A stretch of 64,000 nt of DNA, taken from the NCBI RefSeq assembly GCF_947179165.1, contig NC_077242.1, positions 49,485,097 through 49,549,096 of the forward strand, read 5' to 3'. Shown here in pieces: positions 36,300 through 47,363 of the stretch. The notes below the pieces were generated by a model that was not told the DNA's origin, made no database searches, and saw only the letters and a program-made list of their open reading frames with translations. The first letter of the stretch is position 1; each line of letters opens with the position of its first letter. Made by a program: the position numbers and the translations under genes. Source of the DNA: Solanum dulcamara. Its lineage: Eukaryota; Streptophyta; Magnoliopsida; Solanales; Solanaceae.

Positions 36300-38586
36300 T
36301 GTAACGATCCAACCTAGGTCCTAGTCGTAACACAACGATTAGAATCCTGAAGGACTTCGATCAAGCCTCGTAGCATGTTATTCATGAGAATACATAAGGA
36401 AATTAAATAATAAAGCTAAATCAAGATACAGAGGCCAAAATCTCATATAGAACATAAGTATCAAAATGGGAAAGCGACTACATAGACTCATACTACCTAA
36501 TATGCCTCTAATACTAGATGGGGGCGTGAGATAATCTCCCATATCACCCAATAAAAAACATAGCATAATGAACTATAACTGTCAAATGAAAAATATATGT
36601 CATGTCCTCACACTATGAGGACTCACCAATAAGAAGCTAATAGTAGACTCTAGCCACGAGTGGGAGGAGGATGAAAGTGATCGCTGGTCCCTATATTATG
36701 ATATAATGTAGGCAAAAAGTATGTGCTAGTTTATGAAATGCACTAAGTATATGAGAATATGCATCAACAATAAACATATGACATAATATAATATGAATCG
36801 TGAGATGCAAGACCAATATCTTTAAAACATGAGTAAAAAGCATAAAAACATTAAAACATTTATCTCATTGGTCAATGCATTAAAAGAATCTCATAATCAT
36901 CATAAGAACTTATACCTCAACTGAAACTGTGTTGGATAAGACCTTTAACTGACATATAAGACCATGCGAGCTAATACATGAAATCTGATGACTCCTCTAT
37001 CGAGATAGGAGAGGCTATCTTTCCAGGACATATGCCATAAGTAACTCATTTAACTAGGCTATGTGGATCCACTAGCTTTGCCATATTAGCATATATAAGC
37101 CTATGTGGGCAACGTAGTTTGGGACTAAAAGTTGCCACTAGGATTCTATTAGGTAACTAACTGCGTTATCGGATCGAACCCCACCTAAAAGTGCTCTTGG
37201 TGCTTAGTCAATATCCCAATGGAACTTATAAAATATGATCATAGACATCATAGGGAAACATAGTAATTAACTACCTATCAATCCATCTTTGCAAACATCA
37301 TAAAATAGCTTATATAGCATCATCATAGTAAAATCATAGGACTAGCTCATATATCATATAACTCATGCAATGTGGGTGTAGGCCTTCCACCATTACATAT
37401 CATAGATCATAAACATCTTTAGGGACTTAACTTGCCCTATCTTTAACTTTGCATGAAGCATCATAGAATCATCATTCATAATTTTTTTTACATAAAGCAC
37501 CTTTAATTCATAGCATAAAGCTTTCATAAAATATAACTTAAAAATCATGATCATATCTTATAAATCATACTTGAAGCTTATATATATTATGGGTCATTGA
37601 AATTCAAATTTAAACATGCAATATGATGTGAATTATGCATAATTAGACTATTAACATTGAAATATATCATATTGGAGAACACCCAATGAAAATCATAAAA
37701 TTAAGGCTTTTAATTGAAGAAATCATAATAAGAATTGAGAAGAAATCTTTGGGATTCCATGGGTAAAAGGTACCCATGGATGAAGTCCCACATACCTTAA
37801 CCTTTGTTAGCCCTATATTGTCGAGATTAAAAGCTTGACCTTGAAGAGCCTTTTTGAATTTGGTTGAGAGAGAAGAAACCTTGAGAGAAGACTTAGGAGA
37901 AAAGACTTTGGGATTTTGGGAGTTATGGAGAGAATGAGAGATATAGAATGTTTTTAAGGTAGTTAATAGTTATGAACTTTGTCCCAAAAACCGTTCATAT
38001 TCATTAATGAAGTATTGGGAAAAGACCAAAGTGACCCTACCTTAAAACTGAATTCGACATCAAAATGGGCCATCACCACGGACCGTGAAAGGTACCATGG
38101 TCTGTGGTCCCCTCCGTGGTGAGGGACTTAAACTTTTTCTGAAAAAGGCTAGGGAAGGCTGCCCTCCAAGAGACCTACCACGGCCTTCATCAGCACCACA
38201 GCCGTGGTGGTTGCCTTGAACTTCAAATTTTGGAGTTTGTAGGAAAGTTTTAGAAGTTCCTCTACAGAGACCTTCATGGTCCGTGGAGGCTACTACGGTC
38301 CATGAAAGTGGGTCTTAGAAGTGACTCTGACAGGAGACTAGTAGGATTGTCCATCACGAGATCCATAGCGGTCCGTGGACCGCACCATGTGTCATGGTGA
38401 CCTCTGGTGGTCCTCTCTTAGGACACCACTTTGTTGGGCAGGGACCACGATAGCCTTTCATGTCCCGTGGTCCTCTTCACTACCCATATCGGGTCTCGTG
38501 AAGATAACCTATTGCCCCAAAGCTGAGTTTTCTGTAATTTCATCTTTGTTCCTCATTTTTTGACTTTCAACTTTCGAGGTCCTGTA
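36300..38586 (-). repeat. I2 5' LTR
   Basis: Left end TGTAACGATCC, right end GAGGTCCTGTA (a decayed GGGGTCTTACA). A near-palindrome cluster lies at about 38080-38500. It is collinear with 30798-33082. Confidence 0.88.
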
Positions 38587-38591
38587 TTTTC

Positions 38592-39540
38592 TCCCTCTAA
38601 CTTACGCTTGTATCTTATTTTACAATCTTTAGCACATGAGGAGGCATGAGGGTATCAAGACAAAGAGTTACATTAGTTCAACGTATGTGATAAAGTGGCC
38701 AAAGAATTATGTTAAGGCTCAAAGTGACTGACTAGGATTATGTCATTTAGAAGGAAAACTTTGGGATAGAGTGTCTATTCAAAAAGGACCTTGGTTCATC
38801 TTTCAAGCCATGTCAAATCTAGAATTTTGCCTTGAAGTACATTTTGGGGAAAGTTCTAGACAACACATACTTACAAGAATGAATGAAATCTTTTTCAATC
38901 CTACAAATTCATAAGCTATTCTCAAAATTAATTGAATAAAATGACTTTTGACAAACTACAATGAGTATATCCCTGCTTTTAAGTTATAAATCCAAATAAA
39001 AAATGTGTAAACCACTATAAGAGATTGCCTTTCAATTTGGTTTTCCCAAAAAAATCATTTGAAGTTTTTACCTTTGCCAACACAATTTTTTTGATAGTCC
39101 CTCTTATAAGAGGTGCGCCAAAAGACTCAATTACAAACTAAGACCTGTTTTCCCTAAGAAAATCATCTCATAATCTATCATTGGAAAATCCGGTTCGAGA
39201 CAAAAAGACAGAAGAAAATAAAATAAAAATATATTTCTCCTTGGGAAAGAACCAATGTATAAGGAAAACCCTTTGAGTTTATTTGACTCACTACTATTTA
39301 CCAAGACGATTTTGTATAATGCTCCATAAATTCATTGAGAGAGAGAGGCCTATAAAAAGGTACTAACCACAAATATCAAGCATGTATAGTAAGACAATAG
39401 GAAAATGTAGAACCAACTAGGCTTCTAAGCACAATAGTGGGCATTGACGTAAAATAAAATTACAAATTACTAAAAATTAAAAACACACAGAACAAGTAAA
39501 ATCCCCCCTCCAAACTAAAATTAATATTTTCCTCAATAAT
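38592..39540 (-). other. element A internal region, unassigned
   Basis: This resumes element A after I2. I see no recognisable coding text on either strand. It is AT-rich, with short purine or pyrimidine runs. Confidence 0.45.
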
Positions 39541-40620
39541 ATAACTTGCTCAAATGGAGATGGGTGAGGGAAATTGGTCGTACCCCCTCCCCCCGTATTA
39601 TTGCTCGCTTGGGCTTTCTTGTGGCATCTCTCTGGCATTGGAGTTTCTATATGGTGGTTTTGGGTGGTTGTCCTTGTTAATTAAAACCTATATCTTATCA
39701 ATTGTAGCTTCCAGTGTCTTCATTTGTTTGTTCAAGCTATTCACTTTAGCAATCAATATTTTCATGGCGTCTTTATCATTTTCATGTACATGAAGTTCTT
39801 GACTATCGACCATGGTAATTGTGGGTACAGAACGTCTATGCCTTTTATGAACATGCATCCAGCTTCATAATAAAGACATGTAATCATTGTTGGATAGGGT
39901 AGTGGGCCCTTATTTCTTAAGGCATCTCATTTGACTTGATCAGACATAATTTTGTGTATACCAATTAGCAGTCCTGCTATAATTTGGGCTACTATGATAG
40001 CTACCTCCCATGATACATGAAGATCATCTCTTGAGGGGATCAAATTATTTCTTATGAGATCAAACTACACTTGGTATACATGCAGGAGGTCTTGGCGATG
40101 AATTTGTCCTTTAGTTTCTGCCTATATTGGTGAGCTTGTTGCGATGATTGTCGCTACCCATGCATTGGTTTCCTTCACATGCTATGAAGGGAGTAGGTTG
40201 GCCTTTGAGATTGGAATACTTGGTCACCAAAAAAGGAGAAATGCTTCAGGTGTGACCTCAACCTCCCTTCCCCAAATCAAAATGTATGTAACTTTATGGG
40301 AGTAGTGCATTCATTTTGTTGTTCTAGGTGATCCAACCTTGATATGTACAAAGAATAAAATTCCCACACTATTTTGGGAAGATATTGATATAGGGGATTA
40401 AACAACATATTCCAAATGCAATTTTCACAATAGGTTGGGAAAGTCCTTTATGAATGATTTCACATCTAATATTGCTTCCTTTATGATTTTTTGTCTGCTT
40501 CGAATGTGCTTGTAGCGTTGTTCCATCCCTAGTATTCCAAATCACAATAGATCTTATGGATGAGTGTATTGGGGTGAAAGAATCTTACTTGGTGAATCCA
40601 TTCACACTACATGATAATTT
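39540..40620 (-). pseudogene. possible Athila env-like / 'plant transposon protein' ORF remnant
   Basis: On the minus strand, interrupted frames give WEVAIIVAQIIAGLLIGIHK, then LPYPTMITCLYYEAGCMF, and further left a heptad-like DKDAMKILIAKVNSLNKQMK tail. In Solanaceae Athila elements a conserved ORF downstream of pol has a comparable order: an 'IHERA...LPFPCLI..LC..AGV' block followed by a coiled coil. The position, on the 3' side of gag-protease, agrees with this. The match is from memory and weak, and stops are frequent. It could instead be unrelated non-coding DNA. Confidence 0.35.
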
Positions 40621-41390
40621 ATAGCTAAAATCAAGCTAAATTTCTAATTGAGAGGAATGCATAAGAAAGGAAAAATAAAAAGACAATAAATACTAAAGGA
40701 AAATACTAAGAGCATGAAATGCATTTTTAATCAAAATAGCATAGGTTAAGGTCGATGTTCCGTCAGTGTTTCATCTATACGACATTGTGAACAGCCCAAT
40801 CTCATGCCACCTAACATCAGAAAACTAGAAACACCGAAGGTGAACCGACGTTGCACCAGCGTTTCACCAATGGAGACCTATGTTTTGCAAGTAAAATGCC
40901 AGTCGACAACTTGGGAACATGATTTCTTTTGTTCGACCGACATTGCACCTCGAGACATAAGGAAATCATTTTGAAGAGCATGTGCTCCACAATCACCTCT
41001 TCCAACCAAAAATGGCCTAATTTACTTCAACACTTTCAATTTTACTCCAATGGGTACTCAGACTTCCCCAAAGGATTTATAAGGCAACCTTTTTCACATT
41101 TTGATGATTTTTCTTAAGAAGGGTGTTATTTCATCCATCATTGGGTATAAAAAATCACTCAAATAAGAGATGTAGCTACTATATGCACACAATTACAACA
41201 CACATTCGCAATTTCATCCTCACCAATAGTTATAAATCTCTTGAATCAACCCACAAGTACAAGGTTCTGCTATTATTTTTTCAAAAGTTTGCTCAAAACT
41301 CAAAGATTCACCTAATGAAAATTTTTCCCTTAGGAATGATGTCACCCATTCCATTATAAAAAAAATTCATTCACTACGTAAATGCAATGG
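40621..41390 (-). other. element A internal non-coding region
   Basis: No gene is recognised. The text around 40740-40990 (repeated GACATTG/GACGTTGCACC phrases) resembles the composition of the A LTR near 29480-29700 but does not align over long stretches by eye. Confidence 0.4.
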
Positions 41391-44040
41391 TGTCATGCCC
41401 CAAACTAAGAGAGATTCGACTGGCACTCGATACCATATTAGATCGAGTTAGCTACTGAAATATACTAGATAACCAAACTTTGGGCCCAAAAGATTGAGCA
41501 TCATAACATTTGAAATACTAAGACTAAGCCATTAAGGTCATGACTTGAATAACAATAAGTCACATGAATAAGCGATAAAGCCAAAATAATAAAGTATTAA
41601 CTAGCCGACTAGGATGAAACTGAAGACATACATGCATACATATACATATATATACATGCCAAGCCTACAAGTTGGATCCTAAAAGATGCTAAAAGAAACC
41701 CAGAACCCTGTGTCAACAATAGCCTCTAAGAGTGTCATAAGCAATGTTGGGATAAGGCCTTGACAATACCCAAATTTTATAACAAAACTAAGCATCCTAT
41801 GAAATCTCCAAGAAGATGTAGAGATTATGAACTCACAGTTGAACCCCAAAATCCTAGAGGATGGGTCGATCAGATTCCCTACTTGGACTTGCACGCACGA
41901 AACAAAATTGTAGTATCCCCAGGAAATGGGTCGTCAGTACAAATAAGAATATTCTAGTATGTAAGGTAGAAAGTAGAATCATAAATAACTATTCTAAAAA
42001 GGGTAATAGAGATACTACCTAACACTGAAACTCTTATAGCCTATATGGATGACATCTGAACTAATAGTAATTAAATATAAATGGTATTCTCCTATAATCA
42101 TATGTCGTATATATGCAAATTCATGACATACCCAACCAAATGCTAGCAATTCTGCTCTTTTTCGATAGCTAACCGACATTATATTGCCAACCTGTGACCA
42201 TTTGTACAATACATATTGTCTTCTAGGAAAATAGGCCCTCTTTCCTCCAATTATAGCTCAGAGTCCATACATAACATGCCATGTATGATATAAAATTTGA
42301 ATGCACGTAGTAGTCCATAAAAAGAACTTAGCCAATCTTGGCTTATTGGCACTCGTATTCTCATAATCTCATAATCTCATAATCACTTCTGTATAAATGC
42401 AAATGCTTCGTGGAACCTTATATGTTTTCTTAATAAGCTTGAAAACTTAACTCGACTTTTAGAAAGATAAATTAATCCTAAAGATGTTCATAAAAAGATT
42501 AAGGTTCTTGATTTAGTTCTTATACCTGATTCCTTCATAATTTGTAAAAGAAAGTATTTGAAAAACCTATTTTTTAGTAGTTTAAACGTACAAATTATAT
42601 TTGAGAGTTTTGAGAATCGACGTGTTACTTAAAGTTTTTTAAAATACAGTTTAGCGAGGAACGAGGAGTGGTTGTAAATACTAAATGTATTTCATAATTT
42701 TTAAGTTACACCATCCAAAGAAGAATAAGAATTCATTCATATGGACATATAGACAAGGAAGCTGACAAAATGACATATAGATGTCAAATACTCTATTTAA
42801 ATAGATGAGTGGAATATTGACATAATAGCATCATGAAAATACTTCAGCTGCGATCCCAATTCCTTTTACACAAAGTCTTTCTAGCAATAGAATAGTAAAA
42901 TATCACATTTGACATTTTAGGAATTTCCCAGGATTCGTGCTAAAAGGAAGGACAAAGCTTAAATTTAACATACCTTTCCAACGAAGGTCTGAATAGTCAT
43001 AGTTCCTTCACGAAAGTTGTTCCTTAAGTACCTAGATTAGCAAAAACTATATATACAAAGCTTATATGCACCTACAAACAAATAATAATTGAGCTTAAAT
43101 TGGCAGATTATCCATGGGATCCTAACTTAAAGAAATGTCCATAGAACTTTGTAAAATAGATCATAAAAGAGTCCCTAGATGACTAGCTTAGAAAACCAAG
43201 TGTAAATATTGAAGGATGACTAAGAACTACAAAGTTATATCTTCCAAAACAAGCTCCAGATGCAGCTAATAGAAGGGGAAAATGATTGCCAGGAGTGGAT
43301 ATCGCGTTTCTAGGCACAGGGGCAAACTTTAACGGTAGAAATCACTAAAAACAAACCTTAATCACTCAAGAACACCATTAGAACCATACCTTAAGATTTC
43401 TAATTATTTATGAGCTGAAAATAAACTTTTTTATGGCTTAAAATGGCGAAATGCTGACTTAAACCAATTTTTGACTCGATCCAGCTCGCAACCTAGTTTC
43501 AGTTCAAACAGGTCACGGTAAAACAGTCATAACTCCTTACTCTGATGCGGTTTGATGTGCGGTTTGTGAATTGCAATGTAGACTCTTAAACCTTTGATTT
43601 TATATTTTGTGGCCCCTTTAACTTTCTATATATTGGGAGCAATGATCTGAGACATTTCACCCAAACTTTAGAAAATTTATTAGAGAAACTTACAATAAGT
43701 TTTTTTGACCTTTATTTCTCTAACTTGGTTGACTTAAAATTTAACATACGACTATTGATACCTTATAATACCTCAAAGATAATTTCTTAGTCTTAACCCG
43801 AAGGTAAAAGTTGATTTAAACCATCTGAAAGGGTGAGGTTCTATCCGAACCATTTCTTTAACCCTGAACCATTATTTAAGGGATTTCTTTGACCTAACAC
43901 TTTAGTTTAGTTCCTTGATATACCACCCATTTGTAGTCTTATTCTCTTGGTGTACTATTCCAAATCATATACACCTTATATAACCACACTATGCTACGTA
44001 TATTAGGTAAGAGAAGAGAGGAAAAACACGGGGTCTCACA
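41391..44040 (-). mobile_element. solo LTR S5, 2650 bp, TSD AATGG
   Basis: The left end is TGTCATGCCCCAAAC and the right end CACGGGGTCTCACA. Read on minus it runs TGTGAGACCCCGTG...GGGGCATGACA. Identical AATGG flanks lie at 41386-41390 and 44041-44045. No internal coding domains are present. It contains TCATAATCTCATAATC tandem units near 42359-42385 and an ATACATATATATACAT run near 41633-41657. Confidence 0.85.
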
Positions 44041-44045
44041 AATGG

Positions 44046-45100
44046 GTTACTTAGAAGTCAGCAAAAACTCAGATTTCAAAAAGATAAGGAACATTTCACA
44101 GGCTTAACATTAAATCCAGATAAAAGAGCTTCAGATCTAGAATTTTCAAGTACGAAAAACCCTTTTCATACATAAGATTTTCAAGTTCTAGCAAGTGTGT
44201 TTTGTAGCATTCAACAATCAAGCATAAAATTATTACCATATGAACAACATCAAGCTCAAAATCATAAAAGTATGGTTACATACCAGATTTGAAGAAGTGG
44301 AAGATGAAAAACAATAGGTTTATTAGAAGTGTTCCTTAGTCTTTGAACTCAAGAACTTTTTCAAAATAGGTTTTCAATTTTTTTGGGTGGATTTTTGATA
44401 TGGGAGTAGAAAAGGTTGTGGATTAGTGGAAGAGAATGGAGAGAAGTAATGGTTAATGGAAGGTTTAAGAGGTTCTAGAGAGAGGAAATGGAGTTTGAAA
44501 GAAAGTTAATGAGGAAGAAGATTAAGGTTTATTTTTTGGGTTTATGGGTTTTGGAAAAGGCTGTCAAATCCGGTCTTGTAGTAGTTCAATAGTCAAAATT
44601 AAACCTTTTCTCATACTTACCTGCTTGTGTGAGATTGGCAAGGCACCAACAGTAATCGGTGAGACTCCGATCAAAATGCAGAAAACTACCTTTATATGCC
44701 AGTGCAATGATCTGCACTAGTACTTCAACTGACGTTGTACAACTTTTAACCTGTGACTTGCCAGTCAAGCGCAGGTTCTCAATTTTCTTCCCAGTGATCT
44801 GGAGGGAACCAACATTTGGTTGGCGACGTACAATGTCTTACTAGAGTTTCAACTATTTGACAAGGATGGTCAAAGTGTTCGATTTTCACCTTTCATACTT
44901 AGTATCTTTTTCACACTCATAAAACACAACAAAGGAAAGAAAAAGTGAAGTAAAAAGAAGTAAAAATAATATGGATTGCCTCCCAAGAAATGCTTGATTT
45001 AACATTTTACGATGCAAGTACCTCACTATAACTTGATATCGGGTAGTATCTTCTCCTCTTGGGATCTTCTACCTGCTCATCCATGAATTTATTCACTGGT
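44046..45100 (-). other. element A region downstream of protease, no pol visible
   Basis: Minus-strand text after the protease gives NKFMDEQVEDPKRRRYYPIS (about 45030-45090), ends at a stop, and then shows no RT, RNase H or integrase motif down to S5. If a full Athila pol were here, about 3 kb of recognisable domains would be expected. Confidence 0.5.
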
Positions 45101-45168
45101 ACCACTCTACATTCATCCGATGTCTTTGTAGGCATACCCACATTAAATTTTACATATTCATCACCATC

Positions 45169-45462
45169 TTAAAATTGAAGCTCTCCTAGCTCCACATCCA
45201 CTAGTGATCTTCCCATAGAAAGGAATGGGCGGCCTAATATGATAGGCACTGGTGTGTCCACTTCACAATCTAACACCACAAAATAAACCAGCAAAATAAA
45301 TTTGTCTACTTTGACTAGCACATCAAATAGGATACCATCTCGTCTTTTTATAGAACAATCTGCCATCAATAGCATTATTGAAGTGGGTTTGGAGTTCCCA
45401 AGATCCATAATCCTGAAGATTATTAGGGGCATTAAATTGATTCTTTCCCCTAAATCATACAA
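45169..45462 (-). pseudogene. element A retropepsin (Athila type)
   Basis: The open frame starts MYDLGERINLMPLIIFRIMD and ends with VDTPVPIILGRPFLSMGRSL followed by VDVELGELQF. D-L-G with the INLMP context is the catalytic motif of the Athila/Tat protease family, and I-I-L-G-R-P-F-L is its conserved C-terminal strand. At 97 codons it is close to full protease core length and lacks internal stops. The family usually has A-S after D-L-G; here it is E-R, so activity is doubtful. It lies just downstream of the gag C-terminal text. Confidence 0.75.
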
Positions 45463-46355
45463 GGCCTTATAAAATGTGTATACCCCGATGGTGTATAGAA
45501 TAATGAAAGCTCTTGGATCTTTTTTTATTTATGGCAAATGTACAAGATATTACCGCATTACATGATTGTGACACTTCCACATATCCCACATTCACAACTC
45601 TTTTCTTTTGCGGTAGCTCTTTTATGAACTTTGAATACCCTGACATTTGAAATAAGGCATCAATCAAAAGGAAATTCATGGATAACTTGCTCAGCTGGTC
45701 TACAAAATTTTGGAAGTGCTCGTCTTCCTTTTTCTTGATCACTCTTTGAGGGTATGGAGGGGGAAACTTAGGATTATCTCCCTTAATAGATTTATCCCCT
45801 CTTTTTCCTTCACCATAAATCAATATTATAGGAGGGTAAACCCCCTGTTTTTCATCCACATATAACTTTCTCTCATTCGGTTATTTTTCATTATCATTTA
45901 ATTGTATGGGTGCATTTGGCTTCACCACATCATTTCTAGTTTCATAAACTACCTTCCTTGGTGCAACCTTTATCTCTTCAAATACTTTACCACTCCTTGT
46001 GACTATTTCCATATAATGGACATCATTCTTTGGATTTGGGAGAGCTTCACTTGGGAATGTTCCCTTAGCTCTAGGATTTATTTGAGTTGACAACTAGTTT
46101 ATTTGAGTTTTTAAGTTCTTGATTTAAGCAGAGTGAGAGCTAACAATTTGAGTTAAATTTGATACATCACTTTTGAGATTCTTGACTCGACTATCTTAAG
46201 AACATGATTAAGCATCTCTTCAATTTTAGAGCCAGTTAGGTCATAAACACTAGCTTGTCCATGGGGAACATCATATTTTTGGGGAGGTATATTTGGATTT
46301 AAACTCTAATTGTTGTACCTACTGTCTCATCAACTCAATATTGCTCACGCCATTG
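45463..46355 (-). pseudogene. element A gag, C-terminal part
   Basis: From right to left: INPRAKGTFPSEALPNPKND with IVTRSGKVFEE (45881-46093), then NPKFPPPYPQRVIKKKEDEH, FQNFVDQLSKLSMNFLLIDA and KRVVNVGYVEVSQSCNAVIS (45467-45859). These are the linker and protease-proximal blocks of Athila-type gag, where 'ITLRSG' and 'KFPPPFPQR' are usual. There are stops between segments. Its right end is broken by the truncated Tekay copy T; the N-terminal part of gag is at 52222-52753. Confidence 0.75.
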
Positions 46356-46362
46356 TCTTCTT

Positions 46363-46600
46363 CCTAATAAACAATACAGGAGCACCCTATGGGGATATAC
46401 TTGGCCTTGTGAAACCCTTATCCAACAAGTCTTTCAATCGCTCTTTCAACTCCTTAAGTTCCGCCGGAGCTATACGATAAGGAGGAATAGAAATAGGTTG
46501 AGTATCGGGAAAGATATCTATGCTAAAGTCAATTTCCCTTTTGGGAGGTATGTCGGGCAAGTCATTGGGAAGTACATCAGTAAACTCATTAACTTGGATA
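46363..46600 (-). pseudogene. element T reverse transcriptase, N-terminal fragment
   Basis: The minus-strand text includes [20 protein letters not shown], then [36 protein letters not shown] and GAPVLFIRKK, the invariant entry to Ty3 RT. A Trp codon before GAPV has become a stop. The frame ends abruptly at the break with element A. Confidence 0.85.
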
Positions 46601-46603
46601 GCT

Positions 46604-47145
46604 TAGTAAACTTAAGGGCATAGTCCCTTATTCCCATGGTACCTTGTCGAAGATTATGAACTCCAACACTTTAGATTTCCTTAGCTCAAGAGGGAAAAAT
46701 AGTCAAGGAAAGCAAGTTTGAAAGCTTCCCATTCAATAGGACCTTCCTCTACTCTATCCAACTTCTATTGAGTGTACCAAACTTGAGAAATACCCTTGAG
46801 TTGGTAAGACACCAATTCCACTTTCTCCTCCGAAGTCACCCCTATGATACTCACTATTTTATAGACCTCATCAATGAACTCTTGAGGGTCCTCATCGAAT
46901 TTTGAACCATGGAACTCGATAGAGTTTATTAGTGCAAAATCCCTCACTCTTGAGGCTGGAGTAGGAACATTAGCAGGAGCCACAACCCCTTGGTTGGACA
47001 CTAATTGGGATAGCATGGTAAAAGCAGTCCAAAACTCCGCGTGTGTCACTTTTTCAGGCAAAGGGCCATTTCCTTGAGGAGTCGGAGGATCCTGGTCTTC
47101 GTTAGCATCGTTCCCCCTTAGCAATGGTGGTCTTCTTGGAGGCAT
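46604..47145 (-). pseudogene. element T gag
   Basis: ATG at 47145 (MPPRRPPLLRGNDANEDQDP), with open text to 46765 including THAEFWTAFTMLSQLVSNQG, RVRDFALINSIEFHGSKFDE and ELVSYQLKGISQVWY. A stop follows at a Trp position (W-x-x-W region), then more capsid text leads into RT; the zinc knuckle and protease have been deleted. Confidence 0.85.
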
Positions 47146-47347
47146 TTTTCTGAAAATTGCAAAGGAAAATTATTAGGGAAAGAAAGTCTTAGAACACACT
47201 TTATCGCACGACATGGATAATAAAAGAAGTGAGGATTCCTAAAATGTCTTATATCTCCCTATTCATAGGTATGGTGCGCTTCACAACTATTAATAAGACT
47301 CTACTTGATGCGGCATGTTGGACACCCCAGGATATCCTAAAACTTGT

Positions 47348-47359
47348 GCTCTGATACCA
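47348..47359 (-). other. element T primer-binding site (initiator tRNA-Met, intact)
   Basis: On the minus strand TGGTATCAGAGC follows the LTR end (GTCGTGATAAACT) exactly as in I1. Confidence 0.85.
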
Positions 47360-47363
47360 AGTT

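Larger units (their letters stand above)
30798..38586 (-). mobile_element. element I2: Tekay/Del chromovirus, 7789 bp
   Basis: LTRs at 30798-33082 (2285 bp, 3' LTR) and 36300-38586 (2287 bp, 5' LTR) are collinear throughout, with similar ends. Flanking ATTTC (30793-30797) and TTTTC (38587-38591) form a TSD with one mismatch. The order on minus is LTR, primer site, gag, protease, integrase, chromodomain, purine tract, LTR. RT and RNase H are entirely missing. LTR divergence by eye is well above 10%, so it is old. It is the most complete of the minus-strand Tekay copies. Confidence 0.9.
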
